NCBI RefSeq assembly: GCF_002968635.1 | Contig: NZ_PVBN01000005.1 | Location: 327,590-391,589 of the forward strand | Source of the DNA: Neorhizobium alkalisoli | Lineage (GTDB): Bacteria; Pseudomonadota; Alphaproteobacteria; Rhizobiales; Rhizobiaceae | Length of the DNA stretch: 64,000 bases | Direction of reading: 5' to 3' | Shown: one piece after another, positions 55,332 through 63,882 of the stretch | Layout of the letters: each line of letters opens with the position of its first letter | Numbering within the stretch: position 1 is the stretch's first letter | Program-made: the position numbers and the translations under genes | The notes under the pieces: generated by a model | Database searches by the model: none | What the model saw: the letters and a program-made list of their open reading frames with translations, nothing else | What the model was told of the DNA's origin: nothing

Positions 55332-56453
55332 TCACTTGTTGTAGGGGTCGGCGGCGTCGCGAAGACCATCGCCGAAAAGATTGAGCGCCATGACGGCAAT
55401 GACGACCGCGAGCCCGGGAAGGAAGAGCCAGGGCGCTGTGGCGATCGAGCGAATGTTCTGCGCCTCGCGCAACAGCACACCCCAGGAAATCGTCGGCGGC
55501 TGGAGGCCGAGACCAAGGAAGGAAAGCGAGGTTTCCGCAAGGATCATCGCGGGAACGGCAAGCGTCATCGAAGCGATGATGTGGCTTGAGAAGCTCGGCA
55601 GCATGTGACGGAATATAATTCTTCCCTCTGACACCCCATCCAGACGCGCTGCAGCCACGAACTCCTCGGTCCTGAGCGACAGGAACCGTCCCCGCACCAC
55701 GCGGGCAAGCTGGGCCCAGCCGGTGAAGGACAATATGATGGTGATCATCATATATTGCAGCGTCGCCGGCCAGCCTTGCGGCAGGGCCGCAGCCAGGGCG
55801 AGCCAGATCGGGATCGTCGGAAGCGAAAGAACGAAGTCGATCACGCGCTGCATGACGAAATCGATACGGCCACCGTAATAACCCGAAATACCACCGAGCA
55901 CGATCCCGAGAAGCAGGGACAGGAACACGCCGACGAGGCCGATGGAGAGAGACACCTGCGCCCCTTGCACCACGCGGCTGTAGACGTCGCGCCCGAGACG
56001 GTCGGCACCGAACAGGAATAACGGCCGCGTCTTATCGGTACTCGCGATGAGGTGTATGTCGGTTTCAAAAAGCCCGAGCACGGAATAGCTGAAACCGCGC
56101 CCGAAAAGCTCGATCGGCACTTTCTTCGACGTGTCCGCGATAAAGATCGCAGCGAGCGTGTTCGGATCGCGGGTAAGCCGCATGGGATGGTAATAGGGGC
56201 CAAAATCGAAGCCGTCGCTCGTATCGAAGAAATGCACAGCCTGCGGTGGATGGAATGTTGCGCGGGCATTCTGGGCAATCGGGTCATTGATGGCAAAAAA
56301 GCCCGGCACCGTGGCGACGACATACATGGCGAGCGTCACGAAGAGCGCGGCCATGGCGAGCCTGTGCCGCTTGAATGCCCACCATATGAGCTGCCATTGG
56401 GAAGCGACGGCAGCACGATCCGCACGCAGGGTGGCGATGGAAACATCAACCAT
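55332..56453 (-). CDS. DppC/YejE-type ABC permease
   Basis: A 373-residue permease. TM1 (about 33-53) is followed by an unusually large periplasmic stretch of about 110 residues (INDPIAQNARATFHPP ... LFGADRLGRDVYSRVV), then five TM segments and an EAA loop (EFVAAARLDGVSEGRIIFRHMLP). The large loop resembles YejE rather than plain DppC. It lies seven bases before the fused ATPase gene. Confidence 0.92.
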   Translation of the reverse strand: MVDVSIATLRADRAAVASQWQLIWWAFKRHRLAMAALFVTLAMYVVATVPGFFAINDPIAQNARATFHPPQAVHFFDTSDGFDFGPYYHPMRLTRDPNTLAAIFIADTSKKVPIELFGRGFSYSVLGLFETDIHLIASTDKTRPLFLFGADRLGRDVYSRVVQGAQVSLSIGLVGVFLSLLLGIVLGGISGYYGGRIDFVMQRVIDFVLSLPTIPIWLALAAALPQGWPATLQYMMITIILSFTGWAQLARVVRGRFLSLRTEEFVAAARLDGVSEGRIIFRHMLPSFSSHIIASMTLAVPAMILAETSLSFLGLGLQPPTISWGVLLREAQNIRSIATAPWLFLPGLAVVIAVMALNLFGDGLRDAADPYNK

Positions 56454-56464
56454 TGGCTGGCCTC

Positions 56465-57451
56465 CTATTCGAGACGGATGCGCGGATCGACCAGCGCAAG
56501 CAGGATATCACTGATCAACGAACCGATCAGCGTCAGGGCGCAGATCAACAGGACAAAGGCTCCGGCGAGATACATGTCCTGCGCCATCAGCGACTGCAAC
56601 AGAAGCGGCGCGGCGGTCGGCAGATTGAGCACGATCGCCACTACGACCGAACCGGAAATGAGGTTCGGGAGAAGCCAGGCGATGGTCGAGATGAACGGAT
56701 TGAGCGCGATCCGCAGCGGATATTTGACCAGCAGCCGAAATTCCGAGAGGCCCTTCGCGCGCGCCGTCGTCACATAGGGCTTCGGCAGTTCGTCCAGCAT
56801 GTTGGCGCGCATCACGCGGATGAGGCTGGCTGTCGAGGAGACCGCCAGGATCGCCACCGGCAGCCACAAATGCGTCAGCAGATCGTACATCTTGCCGATG
56901 CTCCAGGGTGCCGTTTCGTATTGCGACGAGAAAAGGCCGCCGACATCCTGCCCGAACTCGACCGCGGCGACATACATCAGCACCAGCGCCAGCAGGAAGG
57001 ACGGAATGGAGAGGCCGAAAAAGGTGAAGGCTGTAAAAGCATAGTCGCCGATCGAATATTTCTTGACGGCGGAATAAACGCCGATCGGCAGGGCCAAGGC
57101 CCAGGTGGCGATCAGGCTTGCGAGCGCCAGAACAAGCGTCAGCGCCATGCGTTCCCAGATCAATCCAGAGACCGGCTGCTGCCATTCAAACGAGAGCCCG
57201 AAATCGCCGCGAGTGACAATGCCCCAGATCCACTTGAGATACTGAACCAGCATCGGCTGATCCAGACCGAAACGCTCGCGCAGCTGGGCGGCGGTATTCT
57301 GGTCGACCACTTCGTTGGACGATGCGAGGGTGGCGATGTAAGTCGTGACGAAGTCGCCCGGCGGGAGCTGGATCAGCACGAAGGCGAGAAAACTCACTGC
57401 AAACAGCGACGGGATCATCCAGAAAAGTCGTTTGACGACGAATTTCAGCAT
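56465..57451 (-). CDS. DppB-type ABC permease
   Basis: A 328-residue permease with about six TM segments. The N-terminus is MLKFVVKRLFWMIPSLFAVSF; the end is SLISDILLALVDPRIRLE, as usual for DppB proteins. The start chosen is ATG 57451; the 36 extra codons upstream lie in the intergenic stretch after the binding protein. The next permease starts 11 bases after its stop. Confidence 0.92.
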   Translation of the reverse strand: MLKFVVKRLFWMIPSLFAVSFLAFVLIQLPPGDFVTTYIATLASSNEVVDQNTAAQLRERFGLDQPMLVQYLKWIWGIVTRGDFGLSFEWQQPVSGLIWERMALTLVLALASLIATWALALPIGVYSAVKKYSIGDYAFTAFTFFGLSIPSFLLALVLMYVAAVEFGQDVGGLFSSQYETAPWSIGKMYDLLTHLWLPVAILAVSSTASLIRVMRANMLDELPKPYVTTARAKGLSEFRLLVKYPLRIALNPFISTIAWLLPNLISGSVVVAIVLNLPTAAPLLLQSLMAQDMYLAGAFVLLICALTLIGSLISDILLALVDPRIRLE

Positions 57452-57571
57452 GGGAATGCTCGCAATTCGGGTTGCATGATGCGTCGATGCGAACCGTGGG
57501 GCTCGCCCGGCGTCTTGCAACGGGACTGGGAGAAGATGCCGCCGCGGTGGCGGCGGCATCGGCGAGGCAAA

Positions 57572-59521
57572 TCAGCTCGTGAAGGTGAACTGCTGCGGGA
57601 GGGCAGGACCGGGATTAGGCCATGACCAACTATCGGGCTGTTTCTCCGGCACATTGCGCAGATTGTTGCGAATGACGCCGAAGCCGCCGACTGCAAGGCA
57701 GACGCCGATGGTCTCGAAATCTTCAGCCGCGAGGTCGAAGATCTGTTTCATGATCGCGCCCCGCTTGTTGAGATCGGCCGTCGACCGGGCCTCGTCAAAA
57801 AGCTTCATGCGCTTCTTCTGGCTTTCCGGAGGCTCCTCGCCCTTCTGACCGTTGGACGTGTACCAGAGCGTCCACGGGATAGCGTAACGCGAACCCTGCG
57901 GATGAAAGGCAAAGTAGTCACGCGGATCGAGCATCGGATCGAGGCCGCCTGGGCCTGGCCAGACCTGCGCATCATGGGCGTTGTCGTCACCGCGGGTGTA
58001 ATAGAGCGCCCGCTCGATGGTATTGACCTTCATGTCTATGCCGATTTGCGCCCAATGCGCCTTCACAAGCTCCAGCACGTCGACCAGATCAGGATAGAGC
58101 GTCGGAATGACGTCGACGGCGAAGAAGACGGGCTGACCGTCCGGGCGAAGCCGAATGCCGCTGCCGTTCTTCTTGTCGAAGCCAACCTTGTCCAGCATTG
58201 CGCTGGCCTTGTCCGGATCATATTCCGTGAACTGCCGCCCCAGCTTCTCGTGATGCCAGGGATGTCCAGGGCGCGGGCCGGTCTGATAACCTTCGCTCTG
58301 GCCGAAATAGATGATGTCGATAATCTCCTGCCGGTTGATACCAATAGAGAGAGCCTGGCGGAAGGATTTGTCGGCGAACATCTTTCGCATCGCCGGGTCC
58401 TTGTGGGTCATGTTCAGATAGAGCTGGCACTGCTGCGCGGCGGACGGCACGAGCTGTAGCAGCCGGTAGTCGCCCTTCTGCATGTTCTGCGACAGCGTAG
58501 GCTTGTTGGCGAGCGTGCTGATATGACGCTCCTGTATGTCGACCTTGCCGGAGATGACGTTCAGCATCAGCGACTCGACGTCCTGCGAAATGCCGAAATT
58601 GATCTCGTCGACATAGGGAAGCTGATTGCCCTCCGTATCGACCTGCCAGAAATAAGGATTGCGGACCATGAGCACCCGCGTGGCACCGCCGGAATAGGCT
58701 TCCTTGACGATCCAGGGGTCGAGCGTCGGCTTGTCGACGTTGCCCCATCGCGACGGGATTTCGATGTCGCCGCATTTGGCGCGGAAAAGCTCCGTCCAGC
58801 TCGATACGCCCGCCGCCTTCACATCGGCATCGAGGTTCGTATTGTATTTCGGCAGGAACTTGCTGCAGTAGTGCTTGGCAAAGAGCGTCGGATGCTGACC
58901 GAGAGGGGTCGCCAGGTTTTCCAGGTAGAGCGCATTCGCGGCCGCGAAAGTGAACTTGACGGTATAGTCGTCGACCTTTTCGACGGTGACCGGTTTGCCG
59001 GCAACGGAAATCTGGGCCGGCGTCGCGCTGTAGAGTTCCTTGTTCTTGACGACATCCTCAATGGCGAAGACGACGTCATCGGCGGTGAACGGATGGCCGT
59101 CGGACCACTTTGCACCCTTTAGGAGATGGAATGTGAACTGGGTTGCGTCCGCACTGACCTCCCATTTTTCGGCAAGATTAGGCAAGACCTGGGTGAAATC
59201 CATATTCCACCGCACCAGACCCTGATTGCCGACCATGCGCAGAATGCCGTTGTGGTCCGACGAGCCGCGCAGACCGCGCCGCAACGTGCCGCCATAGGTG
59301 CCGATCTTCTCGAAAGGCTTGATAACCAATGGATTCTGCGGCAGGCGCTCGGCCAGCGGCGGCAGCTTGCCGTCTTTCACGAGTGCCGCCAGTTGCGGTG
59401 CTTCTTTTCCGGCGGCCGCCTGTGCGCTGGTGCCGGCAACGGAGAGAGCGACGGCTCCGCCCACCCCTGCCAAGAATGTCCGGCGGGTCACACCGGTAGA
59501 AATAAAATCGTCGTCGTGCAT
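57572..59521 (-). CDS. large Tat-exported oligopeptide/oligosaccharide-type binding protein
   Basis: A 649-residue SBP family 5 protein, about 100 residues longer than DppA. The N-terminus is a twin-arginine signal (TRRTFLAGVGGAVALSVAG). The family hallmark FTFHLLKGAKWSDGHPFTADDVVFAIED is present. The start is ATG 59521 (MHDDDFIS) after GGGAGGAGATCAGG. Large family-5 binding proteins often carry oligosaccharides; together with the dehydratases and uronate dehydrogenase, a uronic-acid-containing oligosaccharide is the likely ligand. Confidence 0.92.
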   Translation of the reverse strand: MHDDDFISTGVTRRTFLAGVGGAVALSVAGTSAQAAAGKEAPQLAALVKDGKLPPLAERLPQNPLVIKPFEKIGTYGGTLRRGLRGSSDHNGILRMVGNQGLVRWNMDFTQVLPNLAEKWEVSADATQFTFHLLKGAKWSDGHPFTADDVVFAIEDVVKNKELYSATPAQISVAGKPVTVEKVDDYTVKFTFAAANALYLENLATPLGQHPTLFAKHYCSKFLPKYNTNLDADVKAAGVSSWTELFRAKCGDIEIPSRWGNVDKPTLDPWIVKEAYSGGATRVLMVRNPYFWQVDTEGNQLPYVDEINFGISQDVESLMLNVISGKVDIQERHISTLANKPTLSQNMQKGDYRLLQLVPSAAQQCQLYLNMTHKDPAMRKMFADKSFRQALSIGINRQEIIDIIYFGQSEGYQTGPRPGHPWHHEKLGRQFTEYDPDKASAMLDKVGFDKKNGSGIRLRPDGQPVFFAVDVIPTLYPDLVDVLELVKAHWAQIGIDMKVNTIERALYYTRGDDNAHDAQVWPGPGGLDPMLDPRDYFAFHPQGSRYAIPWTLWYTSNGQKGEEPPESQKKRMKLFDEARSTADLNKRGAIMKQIFDLAAEDFETIGVCLAVGGFGVIRNNLRNVPEKQPDSWSWPNPGPALPQQFTFTS

Positions 59522-59642
59522 CCTGATCTCCTCCCAAATCCAGACCGAGCTTCTCGTCAGGCCGTCCCGCCCGAGCGGCCTCCCAGCCGCGACGCCTCGG
59601 ACCTCCATCCGATCGCTCCGGACCATAAGCCGCTTTTCAGAT

Positions 59643-59684
59643 GATTACAAGTATTGACAGATTTTTACAGATTACATAGCTGTA
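59643..59684 (+). promoter_or_regulatory. promoter and putative GntR operator before RraA-like gene
   Basis: TTGACA (59654-59659), a 17-base spacer and TAGCTG (59677-59682) form a possible promoter. TACAG (59666-59670) and CTGTA (59680-59684) make an inverted repeat covering the -10 box. GATTACA is repeated at 59643-59649 and 59670-59676. The site suits the FCD-type GntR regulator encoded just downstream and could also act on the divergent transporter operon. Confidence 0.5.
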
Positions 59685-59718
59685 TCCCAAAATACCCAGT
59701 CCCGTTGGGAGGACAGGA

Positions 59719-60432
59719 ATGACGTTCACCGAGGAAGTGCGCGAAAAGCTGAAGGCCGTTTCAACGGCCACATTGACGACCGTCCTGATGAAGCGCGGGC
59801 TTCGGAACGTGTTCATTCGCGGCGTTCACAAGATCAATGCGGATGCGCCGCGACTGGTCGGGCCGGCTTTCACCCTGCGCTACATTCCCGCTCGTGAGGA
59901 TATCGACAATATCGGCGTCTTTACCGACCGCACCCATCCGCAACGCCGTGCGATCGAAGAATGCCCGCCCGGCCATGTTCTGGTGATGGACAGCAGAAAG
60001 GACCCGTCGGCCGCTTCCGCCGGCGGAATTCTGGTAACCCGGCTCTATATGCGCGGCGCGGCGGGCGTGGTGACCGACGGCGGCTTCCGCGACACACCAG
60101 AGATCGCAAAACTGCCGTTTGCCGCCTATCACTCCGCGCCTTCTGCCCCGACCAATCTCATCCGCCACCATGCACTGGATATCAATCAGCCGATCGGCTG
60201 CGGCGACGTGCCGGTCTATCCTGGAGATATTGTCGTCGGTGACGGCGAGGGTGTGGTTGTTATTCCCGCGGGCATAGCGCAAGAGGTCGCCGACGAGGCT
60301 TTCGAGCAGACGGTTTTCGAGGATTTCGTCGAGGATCGCGTGAAGGCGGGGCGAGGCATTTTCGGTCTCTATCCGCCCGGCCCCGAAGCCGAAGCGGAAT
60401 TCCGCGATTGGAGACGTGAGAAGGGACGTTGA
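59719..60432 (+). CDS. RraA-like aldolase/demethylmenaquinone methyltransferase-fold protein
   Basis: A 237-residue RraA/HMG-aldolase-family protein: SAASAGGILVTRLYMRGAAGVVTDGGFRDT contains the GG-x20-R-D substrate/metal motif, and GDGEGVVVIPAG the C-terminal hallmark. Members with this motif are class II pyruvate aldolases (4-hydroxy-4-methyl-2-oxoglutarate or 4-carboxy-4-hydroxy-2-oxoadipate type). In the uronate cluster it could cleave a 2-keto sugar acid; this is an inference. The start has GGGAGGACAG. It overlaps the GntR gene by one base. Confidence 0.88.
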   Translation: MTFTEEVREKLKAVSTATLTTVLMKRGLRNVFIRGVHKINADAPRLVGPAFTLRYIPAREDIDNIGVFTDRTHPQRRAIEECPPGHVLVMDSRKDPSAASAGGILVTRLYMRGAAGVVTDGGFRDTPEIAKLPFAAYHSAPSAPTNLIRHHALDINQPIGCGDVPVYPGDIVVGDGEGVVVIPAGIAQEVADEAFEQTVFEDFVEDRVKAGRGIFGLYPPGPEAEAEFRDWRREKGR

Positions 60433-61151
60433 TGGACCAGTCCGACGTGATAGCGGCGGCGAAAGCCGAACCTCGTTTCAGCGACATCATCTACGAGAAG
60501 ATCGTGGGAATGATCGCCGACGGCCGCTTTCCCGTCAACGAACGGCTTCCGTCGGAGCCGAATCTGGCCATCCTGTTCGGTGCATCCAGACCTGTGGTCC
60601 GCGAGGCACTGGAAAGGCTAAGGGCGGACCAGTTGATCGTCTCGCGCAAGGGGTCGGGCTCCTATGTCCGCCAGAGACCGGACTCATCGGTGCTCAAGCA
60701 GGTTCCCGTGGGATCCCTTGCGGATGTGCAGCGGTTCTTCGAGTTCAGGGCGGGCCTGGAGGCAGAGGCCGCGGAACTGGCGGCCCGCAATTGGCAACCT
60801 CACGACAAGATCCGCATCACCGCGGCGCTGAAGGCGCTCGAACATTGTCTCGAGGTCGGCGAACTCGGGGCAGAGGAAGATCAGGCCCTGCACGATGCGA
60901 TCGCGATGGCGACCGGCAATCAGTTCCACACCACGGTGAGGGAATGGTTCAAGCCGCATTTCGCCATCGGCATGTCGGTCACGCGCAGTCTCAGTCTGAA
61001 ACGAACCCCACTGCATGTCCGCAACGTCCAGGACGAGCATACGGCAATCGTCGAAGCCATTCTGGCCCGAAACGAGCTGGAAGCACATCACGCTATGAAG
61101 ACCCACATCCTGAACGCACGCGCCCGCATGTTCCAGGGCGTGGGAGGATAA
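60432..61151 (+). CDS. GntR-family regulator with FCD domain
   Basis: A 239-residue regulator: winged HTH (IVGMIADGRFPVNERLPSEPNLAILFGASRPVVREALERL) and an FCD ligand domain (LEAEAAELAARN, DQALHDAIAMATGN, EHTAIVEAILARNELEAHHAMKTHI) with metal-binding histidines. FCD regulators of the UxuR/ExuR type often bind hexuronates or aldonates. The start is ATG 60432, on the last base of the RraA-like stop. It probably controls both directions from 59521-59719. Confidence 0.92.
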   Translation: MDQSDVIAAAKAEPRFSDIIYEKIVGMIADGRFPVNERLPSEPNLAILFGASRPVVREALERLRADQLIVSRKGSGSYVRQRPDSSVLKQVPVGSLADVQRFFEFRAGLEAEAAELAARNWQPHDKIRITAALKALEHCLEVGELGAEEDQALHDAIAMATGNQFHTTVREWFKPHFAIGMSVTRSLSLKRTPLHVRNVQDEHTAIVEAILARNELEAHHAMKTHILNARARMFQGVGG

Positions 61152-61198
61152 GACCTGCCATAAGCCGCGGCGCGGGGAGGCGCACGGAGGAGGATGTT

Positions 61199-62029
61199 TT
61201 GAAACGGATCGCAATGACGGGCGGCTCAGGCCACATCGCCTCGCAGCTGAGAGCCTTTCTCGGCCCCGAAGTCGAACATGTGAGGCTCATCGACCTCCGG
61301 CCGCCGAAGGCGCTCGCTTCCAATGAAAGCTTCTTTGCGGCCGATCTGGCCGATGCCGATGCGATGGCCGCAGCGTTGAAGGATATGGACGGCGTCATCC
61401 ATCTCGGCGGCATTCCACGGGAGGCGGCTATCGGCGAGATCCTGCACAGCAACGTCCTCGGCACGTACAATCTTTACCAGGCGGCACGGGAAAACGGTGT
61501 CGACCGGGTCGTCTTTGCATCGAGCAACCATACGACCGGCTTTTATCCCCGCACCGACACCATCACGCAGCTCGACCCCGCACGCCCCGACAGCCGCTAC
61601 GGCCTGTCGAAATGCTGGGGAGAGCTCGTTGCCGGCCTCTATTACGACACCGCCGGCATTCGAACGCTCTCCATCCGGATCGGCAACGCGGCCCCCTATC
61701 CCAACAGCGAGCGATCGGCGGCGATCTGGATCAGCGCCCGCGATCTTTGGCAACTCGTGAAGATCGGCCTCACCCACCCGGATATCGCAGCGGCGGTCGT
61801 CTACGGCATGTCGCGCACCGATGCCGGCTGGTGGCGAGACGAGGTTGCCGAACGCCTGGGCTATCGGCCGCAGGACATGGCGCGCGACCATCTAAGAATC
61901 GAAGGTCGAGCGGAAAGCACGGTTGAATCCACCTTTCAGGGCGGTGCGTTCTGCGCCCCCGAGCATGACGGGACAATGCGAATGCGTGACAAAAATGGAC
62001 TGGTTGCATGCCTGGAGGCGATGCTGTGA
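61199..62029 (+). CDS. udh: uronate dehydrogenase
   Basis: A 276-residue SDR-type enzyme closely matching Agrobacterium uronate dehydrogenase: TGGSGHIASQL, DGVIHLGGIPRE, NVLGTYNLYQAARENG, VFASSNHTTGFYP, RYGLSKCWGE (Tyr/Lys) and SRTDAGWWRD. It oxidises galacturonate or glucuronate with NAD+ to the aldarolactone. The start is TTG 61199 after GGAGGAGGA, giving KRIAMTGGSG at the nucleotide fold; ATG 61214 would cut into the first strand. The lactonase follows with a GTGA overlap. Confidence 0.9.
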   Translation: MKRIAMTGGSGHIASQLRAFLGPEVEHVRLIDLRPPKALASNESFFAADLADADAMAAALKDMDGVIHLGGIPREAAIGEILHSNVLGTYNLYQAARENGVDRVVFASSNHTTGFYPRTDTITQLDPARPDSRYGLSKCWGELVAGLYYDTAGIRTLSIRIGNAAPYPNSERSAAIWISARDLWQLVKIGLTHPDIAAAVVYGMSRTDAGWWRDEVAERLGYRPQDMARDHLRIEGRAESTVESTFQGGAFCAPEHDGTMRMRDKNGLVACLEAML

Positions 62030-62904
62030 GCAAAACCAAAATCATCACCCCTCAGGTGAGGCGCGTCATAGAGCTGCCCCTGCAGGTCGGCGAATCTCCC
62101 GTGTGGGACGACAGGACGGGCGACCTCTGGTTCGTCGATATCCTCGCCCCCGCAGCGCTATGCCTGAGGGCCGACGGACGTATCGACCGGTTCGACATGC
62201 CTTTCAAGATCGGCTGCCTGGCGCTCTGCGAGGGGGACGATATCGCCGTTGCCCTGGAGAACGGCGTTCATCTGCTGAACCCCAAAACGGGAACGACAAA
62301 GCTGCTCTGCAATCCCGATGGCGGGCGCCCCGACAGCCGACTGAATGACGGCAAGATCGGGCCGGACGGGTGCTTCTGGGTCGGCACACGCGACGAGGCG
62401 GTGCCGCAGACCGGCAATGCCCGCCTCTACCGGGTTATGCCGGACGGCAGCTTTTCGACGATTGCAGATGGCCTATTGACGTCCAACGGCCTTGCCTGGA
62501 GTTCGGACGGCCGGACGATGTATCATTCCGACAGCAGCGGGCTCTTTGCCCAGGTCTTCGATTTCGATCCGACTATAGGTGTCACCAGCGCGCCCAGGCG
62601 GCTGCACGACTTCACCCCAGAGGAAGGCCGTCCGGACGGTGCGGCGATGGATGCGGACGGCTTCTACTGGATCGCCGGCGTGCTGTCCGGGGGCGTCAAT
62701 CGGCTTTCGCCGGAAGGCGACGTCGTCGAAATCTACAAGATGCCGGCGAAATCGCCGACCATGCCCTGTTTCGGTGGCCGGGACCTCGACACGATCTATG
62801 TCACCACGCTTTCCACTGACAACAACGGCACATTCGAGAACGGAACACTATTCGCCTTCGAGACCGGGGCGCGCGGTGTGCCGGTACATCGCTTCGCGAT
62901 CTGA
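62026..62904 (+). CDS. SMP-30/gluconolactonase-family lactonase
   Basis: A 292-residue six-bladed propeller lactonase: metal ligands Glu in VGESPVWDD, Asn in SRLNDGKIGPDG and TSNGLAWSSDG, and Asp in GRPDGAAMDADG. Following uronate dehydrogenase it should open the aldarolactone to galactarate or glucarate. The start is GTG 62026 (VSKTKII) with GGAGG eight bases before, overlapping the udh stop. Confidence 0.9.
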   Translation: MSKTKIITPQVRRVIELPLQVGESPVWDDRTGDLWFVDILAPAALCLRADGRIDRFDMPFKIGCLALCEGDDIAVALENGVHLLNPKTGTTKLLCNPDGGRPDSRLNDGKIGPDGCFWVGTRDEAVPQTGNARLYRVMPDGSFSTIADGLLTSNGLAWSSDGRTMYHSDSSGLFAQVFDFDPTIGVTSAPRRLHDFTPEEGRPDGAAMDADGFYWIAGVLSGGVNRLSPEGDVVEIYKMPAKSPTMPCFGGRDLDTIYVTTLSTDNNGTFENGTLFAFETGARGVPVHRFAI

Positions 62905-62937
62905 TCCATCATCTCCCCCATCTGGAGAGGGAAAAAC

Positions 62938-63876
62938 ATGAACATCCAAGAATTCCGCAACGTCCTCACCGGCATCTCCGGCGTGCCCATCACCGCTTAT
63001 GGAGACGACGGCGAGGTCGACATCCACACCACCCGCGCGATCTATGCGCGGGTCGCCGCGGCAGGCATCCACAACATCGTGGCAGCTGGCAACACCGGCG
63101 AATTTTATGCCTTGGCCCCCGAGGAGATCAGCCGCGTCGTCGAGGCGGCAATCGCTGGCGTCGATGGCAAGGCTCCGGTGACTGCGGCTGTCGGCCGTTC
63201 GCTCCGCGAGGCAATCGCCATGGCGAAAACAGCCAAAAACATGGGTGCTTCAGCGGTCATGTCTCACCAGCCGGTCGATCCGTTCGCGGCGCCGGCAGCG
63301 CAGATCGACTATTTTCGCCAACTGGCGGAAGAATCGCCTCTGCCGCTGGTGGCCTATGTGCGGGCGGAAGGTTTCAGCCTCGACGACATGCTGCGGCTGG
63401 CAAGCCATCCGAACATTGCCGGGGTAAAATTTGCGACAACCGATATTCTCCTGCTTTCGCGGTCGGTTGCCGCCGCCGATCCCGGCCATGCACTCTTCGT
63501 CTGCGGGCTCGCCGAGAGCTGGGCGCCCGCCTTCACAGCGGCAGGCGCCCGCGGCTTCACGTCCGGCCTCGTCAACGTCGCGCCGCAGTTTTCACTCGCC
63601 ATTCATGCCGCGCTCGAAAGAGGCGACTTTGGCGAGGCCCGTCGGATCATCGATCTGATCGAGCCCTTCGAGCGCATGCGCACGAAATATCGAAACGGCG
63701 CCAATGTCACCGTGGTCAAGGAGGCGGTGAGCATCCTGGGAACGCCGGTCGGCGAGGTACGCATTCCCGGTCTGGCCAGGCTCGATGCTGAAGACAGGGC
63801 GAAGCTTGCTGACCTTCTCTCAAGCTGGTCTGTCGAGAATGGCGAAATCAGAGGAGCGGTCGCGCGGACGCATTAG
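62938..63876 (+). CDS. DHDPS/KDG-aldolase-family dehydratase or aldolase
   Basis: A 312-residue class I TIM-barrel lyase: AAGNTGEFYAL, the catalytic Tyr in LVAYVRAEG and Schiff-base Lys in IAGVKFATTD. It is probably 5-keto-4-deoxyglucarate dehydratase-like (product 2-oxoglutarate semialdehyde) or a 2-keto-3-deoxy acid aldolase, in line with udh and lactonase upstream. Its TAG stop lies eight bases from a transposase end. A semialdehyde dehydrogenase gene is not in the window. Confidence 0.88.
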   Translation: MNIQEFRNVLTGISGVPITAYGDDGEVDIHTTRAIYARVAAAGIHNIVAAGNTGEFYALAPEEISRVVEAAIAGVDGKAPVTAAVGRSLREAIAMAKTAKNMGASAVMSHQPVDPFAAPAAQIDYFRQLAEESPLPLVAYVRAEGFSLDDMLRLASHPNIAGVKFATTDILLLSRSVAAADPGHALFVCGLAESWAPAFTAAGARGFTSGLVNVAPQFSLAIHAALERGDFGEARRIIDLIEPFERMRTKYRNGANVTVVKEAVSILGTPVGEVRIPGLARLDAEDRAKLADLLSSWSVENGEIRGAVARTH

Positions 63877-63882
63877 AGCGGT

